From Sphagnum compactum (Eukaryota > Bryophyta > Sphagnopsida > Sphagnales): 64,000 nt of DNA. The stretch spans positions 2,521,267 through 2,585,266 of the forward strand of contig OZ234502.1 in assembly GCA_965153455.1 (NCBI GenBank), in the 5' to 3' direction. Positions within the stretch are counted from its first letter, which is position 1. Each line of letters opens with the position of its first letter. The notes beneath the pieces are model-generated. The model was not told the DNA's origin. It was given only the letters and a program-made list of their open reading frames with translations, and ran no database searches. Made by a program: the position numbers and the translations under genes. Shown one piece after another: positions 24,977 to 36,357 of the stretch.

Positions 24977-25235
24977 ATATATTCTTTCGTCTAAACTCAT
25001 CTTGTGAGTTTGCATTTTCAATTTGACATTTTTCAAGCCAAATATAGATACTGAAAGGCCTTCTTCAAAAAGGTTAAAGTACGAGTTCACCTGGGGGCCC
25101 AATGTCTGAGCTTCTAACAACTCACATTTCCTTATTGGATGCTTGTTGTGCAATGATGTTTGTTGTGGTCCCAGTCTGCCTTGCACATATTGCACTCATC
25201 TGGTCACTATAAGAGTGATTGAGCTTTGAAGAGTG

Positions 25236-25343
25236 CATCATTAAATTTGGATATACATTTTTGCAACGACACACACCTATCTATTAAGTCATCATTAAAT
25301 TTGAATATACATTTTTGTAAGCATACACACCTATCTATTAAGG
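25236..25343. repeat. 54-bp tandem duplication
   Basis: catcattaaatttg(g/a)atata starts at 25236 and 25290. Both units end in cacacctatctattaag. Confidence 0.8.
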
Positions 25344-25360
25344 AAGGTAGTTTGTTTGTC
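25329..25360 (+). repeat. dispersed repeat (aaggaaggtag core), copy 2
   Basis: It reads ctatctattaaggaaggtag followed by tttgtttgtc. This is the clearest version of the family core described at 4227-4260. Confidence 0.6.
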
Positions 25361-26039
25361 ACACCAGGATCTTCGAAACTATGGTGCTCCCATCCCACTT
25401 TTGATACCCTTGAAAGCGGGTCAATGAGACCGGGTGCACTGAAGCTGGTTTCATACTGTTTAAACCTACAGTACAGAAGTTATTGAATATTGAGAATTTT
25501 TCATTTGAATAAATCGAAACTAAAATTTTTTAGGGAAATTGGGTACAATTCTTCATATGGTCGAATAGGCCACAATGAGTAAAATTTTATGAAGGTAATT
25601 TCAATAGTTTTAGACCTAAGATGTGAATATTGAATTTTTGAGTAGTTTATTTCATTGGCATTGTAATATTAATTTACAATTAAAGTTTTGATGAAATTTT
25701 GATTTCAGAGACTTAGGTTCACGAAAGTGTATTGTTTTCCCTTTCAACATTCATTCAATTGGGCCAACAACAAAGGCCACTTACTATTATGTTAAAATTG
25801 TCCTTACCATATTACAACCAGCAAATGAGGCACACCATATGTGCAAAAGGATTTCATTGCGAGCCCCCAAAAAACATATTATAGTTAAAGCAAAGTGAAG
25901 GAGGAGGGGCAGACAACACAATAAACCTGACTATCAAGCTGTCGAATAAACCCAACTAACACAAGTTGAACAAACCCAACCAACAAGCTGTCGATGAGTA
26001 AGTACCCCACCCCAAGTTCGGCTTAGTTAGTGACATTGA

Positions 26040-26125
26040 TGATGGTAAAAGCTTTCACCTGGTCACCAACAAATTCAAACCCGGGACCTTTGTGACTCCA
26101 AACAAGGGCCACATGGAGCCATCAC
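26040..26125 (-). repeat. tRNA-like Pol III promoter remnant (possible SINE)
   Basis: The minus strand reads an A-box-like tggctccatgtgg, then, about 25 bases later, the B-box-like cccgggtttgaat. The order and spacing are those of a tRNA-derived SINE head; both boxes carry mismatches. Confidence 0.45.
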
Positions 26126-28599
26126 CCATAGGGGCAAATATATGGGAGTTTCTTTACACAATCCAATGATTTTTGAAACAATCACAACAACAACAAGTTG
26201 CCTGGTAAAATTTGGTCAAGTGCAAGGAATTCATATCATGAGCAATAGTCACTCATAACCCAAAAGAGTTTCCATACACAATCCAAGGATCCCAGACAAC
26301 AACAATTTCCAGTTCTTTAAAAATTCTTCTGACCAAACTTGCAGTGTTGCAAAAGGTTACTCACTCACCTACTTTTTGCTTCATATTATTTATTCCTCAC
26401 TTCTTTTTTCTGAGTTAGATGATGAGTGATACATGATACCCTCCACTTAGACCTGGAGACCTGAGTATCAAGTAATGATCAGTTAGGATAGGGCTTCATT
26501 ACAATGATTGTCACTCTTCACTAGAAAAGAGAGGGTTCCAAACACAATCAAAGCATGTGAAAATTGTAAGTGATCAGATTAATGAACACCCATCTATAAC
26601 CATTTTATGAAATAGCTAGTTCTGTGGAAACTATTGCATCAAGGTTCATCTTTGCCAGCCCTTCATTTTATTAAAATGTAATGTGACTTCTGCAATTCTT
26701 CAACCCAAAATGTTTGGGATTCAAGCTTATAGTAAGTCAAAATAGTTTAATTTATATCATTAGAAGCAATGCTTTTTTTTCAAAATTTTCAGGTTGCTTG
26801 AATGGTCACATATATAGGTATAATATAGCAAATGTGGCTATATCCTAGCGATTGGAATAAAACTAAGTGGCAATATAAGTTTCTTAATCAGGTTGTTTTA
26901 TGTGATTAGATTTTTCATTTGGGTTAGAACTACTTGCAAATGGGGATTTTTTTCCCTCATGTCTAGCGGTGACATCTCTTTTGTTAAATCAAATATCTAG
27001 CTACTTGAAGAAATTTGTGGGAGATTTATGCCAATATACAAAAGCTACAAAACACAGACACATTAGAACCAAGAGAAAACTAACAAACTCACATAGATGA
27101 AGGTCACAGAACACATGCAATTCTAAAAAATTGAACCCCCACCAAGAATAGGACTTTGCCCAATGCAACATAATTGATCTCCAGTCATAACCCAACCACC
27201 TCACTCAAAACATAAATATTCCAAAATGCACACAGCCTACAAGTACTCAGTATAACATCGTAGGCAAGTTTTAGGTTGCAACATCTTGTGAACTTAGGTT
27301 GTTGATGTAGGGTAAGTTGCATTAGGATCCAAGACACGGACCATATTTAGGGGATTTAAACCTTTTTTTTTCATCCTTAAATCTAGTTATAATTTCATAA
27401 GGCCATTTGTCATATTTTGAAAAATCGATTTTTTTTTCAAAAGCATAAAATTAGAAATATCATTTGACCATCGAAATTTGATCATGAAATGAAATTAAAA
27501 CCATTTGAACTGTCCACTAGGATGAAGTGTTGAAGGACCTAAATTGCACACAAAGACCATAAATTTTCAAGACTCAATGTATTTCCCTCCTCCTTCCCCC
27601 ACTTGGCATTGTTGACTAGGGTGAACCAACTCCTACATTGGTACTTTCACTTTCTTGATTGAGGGCCTAGCTACTATTGACCCTATTAAACCCAAGAAAT
27701 GTTAGATTTGAACTCAAAGACCTCAATTTATAATCTAAGGATGGGATATTTATAATATTTAAAAAACAATTTAGATAAGATTTAGGGTTTCCACCGATGT
27801 TGGCAAGTTCATGGATTTCAAGAAATTTAGGTCAGGTCATAAATTTAAGTTGTAGGGTCTCCATACTGAAGGTTCCAAGTTTTCTTGAATCCACCATTGG
27901 AACCTAACTAGAGAACCAAACACTTGACAATAAAACCCTAAAACCTTAAGGGTCCCTTTTAGGATTTTAGGGTTAGGGGAAAAGAAAAGGTTAGAACCAG
28001 GACCTAAGGCGGCATCTTGTAGCTAGTTTCTAATATCAAACTACACACCAATCATTATTACCAACATTTGGGTGTCATGGGAAATACACCATTGGTAGAC
28101 ATCCTGAAACAACAACTATGCCCATAAAAGCATGGAAATGATTCACCACTTAACGCCTCCTTGACTAGGAACATAAGTACAGAAAAGAGCCAAAAAAAGG
28201 GTACCAAACACAAATATAAAAACAATAAAAGAGTAAAAGAATAAAAAGCTTGCTAATTATTGACAATAAGAATTGGTCAGTTGATAGTTTTCATAATAAT
28301 TATCATATATACCCCAAAGTTCAAATCCCCCCCCCCCCCTACCCCACAAAAAGAAAGAGAGTTACCTAGAGGTTTTTTTTCTTTTTATTTTTCATGATTA
28401 AATGAGGAACCAAGAATGTAATTATAAATTTGTCAAAATGAAATCATAATTTTTTAATTATGAAGAAATCTAGTGTACAAGATTTGAGGGGTAGTAGTAT
28501 TAAGTAACCGAATTTCCTTAGGAAAAAGAAATTAATGAAATTATTCTATTTTTCCCCCTTATAAGAAGAGTCTAATTTGGGGGGGAGGGGGGGGACATA

Positions 28600-29060
28600 C
28601 TTACTTTATCACTAAAAAATAGTAAGTTTTACGTCTCACTTCGGGGCCCAAGTTCCAACCATCAAGGGCCCATCCCTGTCCCCCCACAAGGGGTACAGGA
28701 CCTCGTGGGTTCAGCATAATCATTGGTGACTGCATTTTCTGTCTGGGGCCTGGGGGGACAAGGAGGGAGGAAGGCGGCGATAGGGGTCCACTAATTGTCG
28801 CGTAGCGTGCAGCAGTGGGACTGTTATGTCCCCCCTTGAGGTGGGGAGACATCATCATGGGTTTCTTTGAAACCCAATCACATGACTGCGTTGCGTGTCC
28901 GGTCGGCCCACCTCACACCCCACCTCCGTCACGTGATACTTGCGTCTCAGGAGGGTTCCATCCAAGTGGCGTGTCACAATAAGCACCGACCCAAAGATTT
29001 GCACCTGTCAGGAGGATTTGTCGGCCATGTCGATAACAAAAAGGGCTCATGGCTCATCAT
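28600..29060. other. GC- and CpG-rich island without a recognised gene
   Basis: This block stands out from the AT-rich surroundings. It has many CpG sites (for example ggcggcgat and tgtcgcgtagcgtg), G and C runs, a CACGTG box (28930-28935) and a perfect hairpin gggtttc-ttt-gaaaccc at 28859-28875. Open frames of 80-85 codons exist on both strands but none resembles a known protein. It could be an unmethylated regulatory region, a non-coding RNA promoter or a foreign fragment. Confidence 0.5.
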
Positions 29061-29388
29061 TAGTCATGGTAACGGATTATTTATTAAAGGAAAATTTTGC
29101 CTATACTTATAATTTTAAGAAATCGTAAATCCCGAATTTTTTTGTCATTATTGGTCATGGTCCTGGATTATTAAATTATTTTCCGAATATTTTAACTATT
29201 AAAATATCTAAAAACCTCATTTGATTATCATTGATCATGGATTACTTAATGAATTTTCTGCCCATTTTCAAAATTAAATTTTTAAGAAAAATCCCCATTT
29301 TGTAGTTAATTGGCAGGGGATTATGAAAACGAAGTTGTATATGTCACCATTGAAACATTTTTTCTTTTCTTCCAAAGAACGTCTAGTA

Positions 29389-29496
29389 GGGTAAACTGGC
29401 CGGTCATAGTACACTTAAAAACACAAGGGAACTTTGTGATTTGGGTAAACTGGTCGGTCATAGTACACTTAAAAACACAAGGGAACTTTGTGATTT
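29389..29496. repeat. 54-bp tandem duplication, nearly perfect
   Basis: Units 29389-29442 and 29443-29496 differ at one base (C/T). Each starts gggtaaactgg. The plus-strand frame across it repeats an 18-residue peptide, an artefact of the period. Confidence 0.9.
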
Positions 29497-29934
29497 GGGT
29501 AGACCTCGCATGCCTTTGGGGCCCAAAGATGAGTTGTAGAGGAGCTCTAGGCGCACCTAGTGTGCTTTAGATCGTTGGATTTGGACTAGAGATGCAAAAG
29601 ATATGGCCTCTGGTAGTTCTCGGTCTCATTGTCCAAGAAAAAAAAGTCACCAAACATTTTTTCTATCAATGTTCAAGCAATGGAAATCCTATCAACAAAC
29701 ATTTTTGCAGTGACACATGTCACAAATCCACCCTATCACCAAACAATCTCATGCTCAAACTAATCATGTTTGTTGAAAAAATTAAACACTTTTTTTCAAA
29801 GATTGAGATTAAAACCCTAAAACAAGGCAAAACAATAAAATTTTAAACAAGATTAAAACCCTAAAAGTTTGTTAAACCTTAAATTAATCCCTACTCTCCC
29901 ACACAGCATCAACCCAAAAACCCCTTACCCCCTC

Positions 29935-30150
29935 CCCCTTCCATCTCCTTTCTATGCGCAGGTCAAATTCCTGCAATTGGGTTGCCTATCACCTTTCCGA
30001 ACTTTCCTTCCCTATCATCTCCTCTTTGCGAAAGGGTCGGGCTCCCCCCAACTCGATTCTCATTCCCCCTTTCGTCTCCTCTCCATGCATAGGTCGAGTT
30101 TTTCCTTACTTGATTTCCACTCATCTCTCTTTGCTACAAGTCCATGGTTC
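29935..30150. repeat. degenerate pyrimidine-rich ~60-65-bp tandem repeat
   Basis: Three units carry a form of ccatctcctttctatgcgca, a ggtc(a/g)a/gggtcggg block and a gatt or gggtt block with catctc ends (about 29935, 30005 and 30065). The two open plus-strand frames here are by-products. Confidence 0.55.
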
Positions 30151-31544
30151 CTACCGTGAAGCTCTAGCACGTGCACAAATGTCCTGCAAGTATGGCATGG
30201 CCTAGTTTCAGAGATTGAAAAGAGTTCGAAGCTCCTTGGTTCGAACTTCTTCCTCAAGTTTTATTGCAAGCAAAGGGAGTGCACAACTTGATGCTTGGTT
30301 CTTGCATTTTGATGTCCCTTTGCCATTTAAAAGATGAGTGAGGTGGAGCGAAATGAAATCACATTTTCGTAGCAAACATTTTTGTCAAAACTTTTGCATT
30401 TGTAATTGTGGATCAAACAACATGAAATTGTTTTTCAATTTTGATGGTGTGTTTTCTGATTAGTAGTCTAAGGTGTTTGCACACTACGGTGACCTTATAT
30501 GGACATCACGATGGTAGTTTTTCTTGTATTCCTTAGGTACAAGAAAATAAATAAAATAAGATCCATTGAAATAATAAAGAAAAAGACTCACTTATCTAAA
30601 GCTATCATAATCAACCTTTCAAAATGAAAAAATCAAATCAAAAGCATGGATAGCCAACAAATAATGGACTTTTGAATTTTGCTCACATTTTTTGTCACAC
30701 TTATAAATCTCATAGATATGGATTTTTATTTTACAATGTGTTAATTTTGTGTGTTTGAAACTTTGGGATATTGGATGAATTATGATTAAGAAACTAAATA
30801 TCCATTGAATGAATGGAATGTGATTTTAATTTATTATGTTATGGACTTTTTAAAATTTCAAAAATTATAATTATTTTAAAAGCTTTTTTAAGCGTTTAAA
30901 AATAATTATTATAAAATAATTTCTTTTGAGATATTTTTTATATGGCTTATAACATCATGAATTGAAATTGGAGATGGAAAAAAATGTTATTTTCAATATC
31001 ATTTAAACATTCATATTTTAAGCCAGTTTTCAATTACATTAAAAAAGAACTTTGAAAAGGGATTCTAATCTGCCAAAATTGTGACACCCTAGTGTCATTT
31101 TGCCCTTTAACAGTGGATGGTTTTGGTTATTGCTTGCTACAAGTCTGGTTTTTCCCATTTCATTTGTTGCAACTTTGTGCAATGCTTGAAGTAAGTTCTT
31201 TTGCATCTTCCAAATTGGTGGTAACTGAACTTCAACCTAGCCTTCATTCATCTCTGTTAAAGTGTTACTCTTCAATTCAAAGTTCATTTTCATTGGCTGA
31301 AAATGTCTATTTTTTGATGTAATGTACTTACATATGGGTTGAAGATGAACATGGATGCAATGGAGAATATACATTTCTGTAATGGGGATTGTTGTGATGA
31401 TTTGGATCGTACATAATGCTAGTGATCTAACTTTCAAATAAATGACTAAAATGATTTCCATGAATGTATAGATAAGTTTTTTTACTACTGAATCAAATTG
31501 CTGTGGTTCTCAATGGTGTTATTTTGATTACTTCGATGTAAGAA
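30151..31544. other. AT-rich intergenic DNA
   Basis: No gene, RNA or clear repeat unit is recognised. A tgtgacacccta motif at 31080 resembles the start of many plant LTRs, but no second LTR is found. Confidence 0.5.
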
Positions 31545-31765
31545 AATGCATGTAAATTCATTCAACTATCTAAAGTTATAGGATTAGAGATATTTAAGTC
31601 TTGACATCACCAGAAAAAACACATAGTTGTTGATCCAGTCTACTATGCTTGCAGTGAGAGATTTGTAAGAAAATCATTTCATTATCGAAAATTGCATGTA
31701 AATTTGCATCACATCTAAAGTTACAGGATCAGTAGAGATCCTTCAATCTTAACATCACCAAAAAG
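31545..31765. repeat. degenerate duplication, ~80-bp units about 145 bp apart
   Basis: Both units contain gcatgtaaatt, then atctaaagtta(t/c)aggat, then a gagat block and a cttaacatcacca/cttgacatcacca block. Confidence 0.65.
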
Positions 31766-31779
31766 CATCGTTCATCATT

Positions 31780-32045
31780 AGTAGTAGCTAATGCTCCTCC
31801 TAGTTACTCTATCCTAGCAACAGCTTTTCCTCTTGATTTCTTGTTCATCCTCAACTATGCCTACTCTTTCTCTTAGCAATTCCACCCCAACAACAATTGC
31901 TCATCCTCCCAGTTGTTCCACCTTAGTAGTTGTTGTTCCTTCTTTTAGCTATTCCACCCCAACATTAACTACTCTTTTTGACATCTTATTCATCCTCAGC
32001 TACAACTACTCCGCCTTTTAGTTATTCCAACCCAGTAGTTCAATT
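31780..32045. repeat. degenerate array with agctattccaccccaac units
   Basis: Variants of ttagctattccaccccaaca recur near 31876, 31946 and 32019, mixed with gttgttgttcc and actactc pieces. Serine/threonine-rich frames across it are not supported as genes. Confidence 0.55.
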
Positions 32046-32287
32046 GTCCATTTGTGGTTGTTGCAGGGATGCATGCTACAACTTCCCTTCTGGCTCATTA
32101 CTAAGCCTATTTTTGTGCTTGTGTTATTTCACCAAGATTCACACCCCTATATCCAAGAGGGTGAGCTCATAAACCTACCTTGAAATTGTAATGACATTTG
32201 TTTCTTACCTTTCTAATTGTTGAGGATGAACAAGCTATAATGAAATTGGCTCGTTGTTATTTTACAAGTTTTCTTTTAGCCAATCTT

Positions 32288-32960
32288 TCAGTTGTAGTCA
32301 ATAGTATAAGTGGTTTTTTTGTTTTTTTCTTCTCTTTCTTTCCTTCTCCTTTCTCTAATATGCTTTGTTGCCGCCCTATCCATTGCCTTTTGTCGCATAA
32401 TCCTCAAATACTCTTCTGATGTTACAACACGGCTTTGAAAATAATCAACTAATGGTTTTCTTCCATTAGTCCTTTTTGCAGGCAAATGTGGCAATGACAA
32501 CAAACTGTGACACCCCTATGTTAATGCCACTTGAGTTGAACTTTTAAAATTTCTAAACTTTGCAGTTTCATCCATTAAAAGTTGTGCCAAATTTTCAACC
32601 CTCTATTACAAAAAAATTTAGTTATCTCTCTATGTCCACATCTGAATCTTGAGTTCCTATTTTTTCTTTGATAGCATTAGGAACTGATCCTTAATGTTCA
32701 AGTTGTTATAGATCTTTTATGGCTATTCTACTATTTAGATTATGCTGATCTACCTCTAGTTCTTATAGTTTTTCTTTGGCTACTCTAAGATGCCCTCCTT
32801 ACTCTGGTTGGTATGCTAAAACTTTTGTTTCTAATCTAGACCTCTCTACAACTCCTATGTTACTTTCCCTTTGCTGGTCTAGCCCATATGCTTTCAAAAT
32901 TTTGTTGAAAGATTTCAAATTATCTTTCTCACAATTTGGAAGCTTTGGCATGCTGAATTT
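32288..32960 (-). pseudogene. decayed coding remnant, unidentified, possibly transposon-derived
   Basis: The minus strand shows protein-like pieces broken by stops and gaps. A stretch at about 32803-32960 reads MPKLPNCEKDNLKSFNKILK and continues to LETKVLAYQPE. A second piece, at 32288-32503, reads PAKRTNGRKPLVDY, VVTSEEYLRIMR and then a strongly basic, arginine/lysine/glutamate-rich end. Charged composition and sustained openness suggest a former gene, in a style common in transposon proteins. I do not recognise the family with confidence. Confidence 0.4.
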
Positions 32961-33612
32961 TTTTTGCTTATGAATGTGAAAAATAGGATTGTGAATCCAA
33001 ACCTTGTGAATTTAGCAAATTAATTTTGGTGGGAATGGGATGTGCTTGAATTAGGGGGGAAATTGGAAGTCTTTCCCTAATTAATGTGTAACTATTATTC
33101 TTGCATTAGATTCTTGTAAACCCTAATCCTTGTTTATGGATAATTATGTGTTATTTAATAGGACCTTTTCACCTCATCACCAAACTGGTGATGTTCATTT
33201 TAATGTGCAATCCAATTACCTATGACCAAACACTCATTCCCACCCCAAAGTTGGGGTTGTTATAAAATTGGACCATGTTTTCCCCATGACCAAACATTAA
33301 AAGTACCCCTCATGTTCCCCCCCTTGCATAATGAAAATCAACTCATGGCCCATCACTAAACTAATCCCTTGTAATATTATTCAATATTTTTACAAATGTG
33401 CCCACCTAAACCCTTAATACTAAATACTAAAATTTGATGGCTGGTCACTAATATGAAAAATTTAGAACATTTTTTTTTCAACCAAGCGTTTGGTAATGGG
33501 TTAAAAAAACAACACCCATAAGCTATTTTTTGTTTAAACATAGGTTAGTACATGCATCACATAGGTGCTTGATGATTGACCTGTATTTAGTGATGGGCCA
33601 ATTTATCCTAAT

Positions 33613-34020
33613 ATGCAATAAAATGGGTATGGTTTTTTTTCCTTTTGAGAAACGCCATGATTGCACATAAATTTTCTTTTTAAAAAAAATCCAATCGTGC
33701 AATAGAATGGGTATGGTTTTTGCTTTTTGAAAAACTCCATGAATGAACACAAGTTTTCTTTTCTTTAAATAAATCCAATTGTGCAATAGAATGGGTATGG
33801 TTTTTGCCTTTTGAGAAACTCCATGAATGAACATAAGTTTTTTTTTTTTTTTTAAATTCAATTGTGCAATAGAACGGATATGGTTCTTGCCTTTTGAGAA
33901 ACACCATGAATGAAAATAAGTTTTCTTTAAAAAAATAATAAAATCCAATTGTGCAATAGAATGGATATGATGTCTTTTTTGGAAAATTTCAATTGTGCAC
34001 TAAAATGAGTATGAAGGTTT
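33613..34020. repeat. ~83-bp tandem repeat, about five copies
   Basis: Units begin with tgcaatagaatgggtatggt or variants at about 33613, 33698, 33782, 33864 and 33951. They are followed by ttgccttttgagaaactcca and a poly-T tract of variable length. The 141-codon minus-strand frame (33523-33948) is a repeat read-through (FSKGKN...SIAQ units) and not a gene. Confidence 0.85.
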
Positions 34021-36357
34021 CCACTTTGAAGAACCTTGTACATTGTACATCACAAATGATGTGAAATACAATATCCAAATTCACTAGTGAAAAAAAAAAT
34101 TTAGAATTGGACTTCATGCAATGGTTGGGTTGTGAAAAGTAAATCACCTTCTTTCCAAACTATTTTTTGTGTGGATCTCCTAAGAAATCTCTGGTAGAAA
34201 ACAAAGGAAACATGTTTCCCAATACCATTTTCCAAAAGGCAAAGAATGAGTTTTACATGCAGAAAAAGATGGACAGTTCACATTAGTGTGGGGCGGGTAT
34301 GTAATTTTTTTGATAATAGTTGAGTTTGGGTTGTAGATCTTTTTAAAAAAAAATCCACAACAGGTTTGAGTCTAGAAATTAAAAATTTCAAATACTAGGT
34401 CAAGTTTGGGTTTTTTAAATGTAAGTAAGCAACAAGTGTGAATAAGGTCTGGGGGTTCAATGCATTTGAAGGCGGGTATACAATCTCGAGCTTTTATCAA
34501 AAACCCTACCCTATATTTTATTGAGTTCCTTAAATGATTTTGGTTCTTTGACAAAAACCTTCACAATCACTTTTGATTTTTTAACCTAATTTTTAGAAAT
34601 GAAATATTCAATTGTTTTTACTTTCACAAAACCTATTTACATTTAGGGTTTAGGGTTCATGGATTATGAAATTGCAATCCAAAGTTCAAAAAAAAAAATT
34701 ATTAACAAAGAGTTTTGAAAAGGCATAACATTGTTTTTTTTATACTTCTAAATTCTAAACCTAATTATAAGAACTCATCCTAATGTCGAACCAACATGCA
34801 TGAATTAGAATGATTATTTGTTTTGTTTAATATGGTTTTTTGTATCAAACTATTCCATGTTCTTTTCATTTAACATGTTCCAGAAACCAAAAGCTTGATC
34901 CAATTGACTTTAAAGACTAACACCTTCACTCAATCCCTCAAAAATAAAGACAAAGATTAACTTTCAAAGATAGACACAACTTATATCCGTAAATGACGTA
35001 AATATATAAATAGATAAACAACAAACCTTCAAAGACAAATATAAATAGACAAGGAAAAATTAGACATATATTATACATATACCCTTAGATTTAGGGCTTT
35101 TTGGAATGTTTCATCAAGGTCCTGGTACTGCATTTCATACTAGGAGCTCCAATCTGTATGCACACCTCGGTCTTGGGTAGGGCACTTTAGGTTTAGGTAA
35201 TGAGTAATGAGAAAAGGGTGGAGGTCGCAAAGTGTTGAACCCTCCTCAAAGTGAAGATCTTTTGGGAGGTGTGTTTCACAACGATAACATAAAATGGTGT
35301 TCAAGAAAATCAGTAAGCTCCTCTAAAAAAATGAATGAACTTAGAGGGGTTGTGCACTTTTGAAAAGAGCTCCACTGTTTTTTCAAAAAATCATTTGTGA
35401 TCTATGCTTCCAAAGCTTATTTGCCTAGTTTGTGAACTACTGCCATGACCCCCAACTATCTTCATTAGCTCCAAATTGTGGGTGGGTGTAGATGGAATAA
35501 ATGACAATTTGACCAAAATTGTTTGGATTTGTTTATCTTCGTTGGTTCATTGTGGAACATTGTTTAAGGTTTGGAGTTTTTCCAATTGTCATGAAAACAT
35601 ACCAAGACCAAGGTTTATATCAAATTTATATTCAGTGTTAGGGTTTAAAAAGTTGTTGTGTACTTTACATTTAAAGGTTATGTTAGTTTTGTATTTCATT
35701 TTGCATTTCCTCGTTTATCTATTTGTTTGTGGTCTGTCAAATCTTATATCTTGTCACCTTCAATAAGTGTGTTTGCAGCTTGGCGTTTTTGAACGTTGCG
35801 TGGTGGACGTTGTAGCGTCATCTTGTTGATTGTTCAAGGTCTTGTAATCATCAATGTGAGTTTCTGAATTTCCTGACGATGAAAAGCAAAACCTATGGAA
35901 CTAATAGTGGACAACACAAAAGAAGGTAAGCTTTTCAACCTTTTTGCTTACATTCTACAAAGCTTGTGGGATTAATGTAAAGAATCCCTATTTGTTGTGA
36001 AAGAGCGATCTTCGATTTGCTTCTGTTATGAAAGAGCGATGTTTGACTTCCTTCAAGTCTACATTGGTTGGTCTTGGTTTTGTGTTTCATCATTTCATCT
36101 TGGTTTTGGGTTTCGATTAGAGTTATAATGTGTGCAATGTGCATAATGCACATTTTGTGTTTCAAACTGCATTTGTTGCGATCGTGAAAAAGCTTGATGA
36201 TCTTCTTCAAAGCCATCGATTATGTGTTGGTTGTGGGCTTTGGTTTCTAGGTTGTTAGTTCTTCGCACTTTTTTGTTTGATTTTTAGAGTTCTGCATTAC
36301 CTGGTTCTAGTTTGTTTAAGTTAGTTACACTTGCATTTCTTTCCTTAGCTAATAATC
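34021..36357. other. intergenic DNA, partly 5' flank of the hAT remnant
   Basis: No clear gene. The part from about 35.4 kb may belong to the hAT element (untranslated exon or promoter), since its base composition and open frames resemble the following coding region. A transposon terminal repeat could not be placed. A short tttagggtttagggtt telomere-like motif lies near 34643. Confidence 0.45.

Larger units (their letters stand above)
24985..28599. other. intergenic DNA with repeat fragments
   Basis: No gene recognised. It contains a 54-bp duplication (25236-25343), a dispersed repeat copy (25329-25360), a tRNA-like fragment (26040-26125), short repeats of an aagctgtcga/aacccaac type at 25935-25995, and poly-C (28327-28339) and poly-G runs (28579-28593). 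Confidence 0.55.

Noticed and set aside
26512-26520. Perfect CAATGATTG as a regulatory site
   Set aside because: It is about 10 kb from gene A and 20 kb from gene B, and such matches are expected by chance in AT-rich DNA.
30910-33000. LTR retrotransposon bounded by tgtgacaccc motifs at about 31080 and 32506
   Set aside because: Sequence following the two motifs does not match, and no coding domain or primer-binding site was seen.
33523-33948. 141-codon minus-strand open frame as a gene
   Set aside because: It is read-through of an ~83-bp tandem repeat, with the peptide repeating in step.
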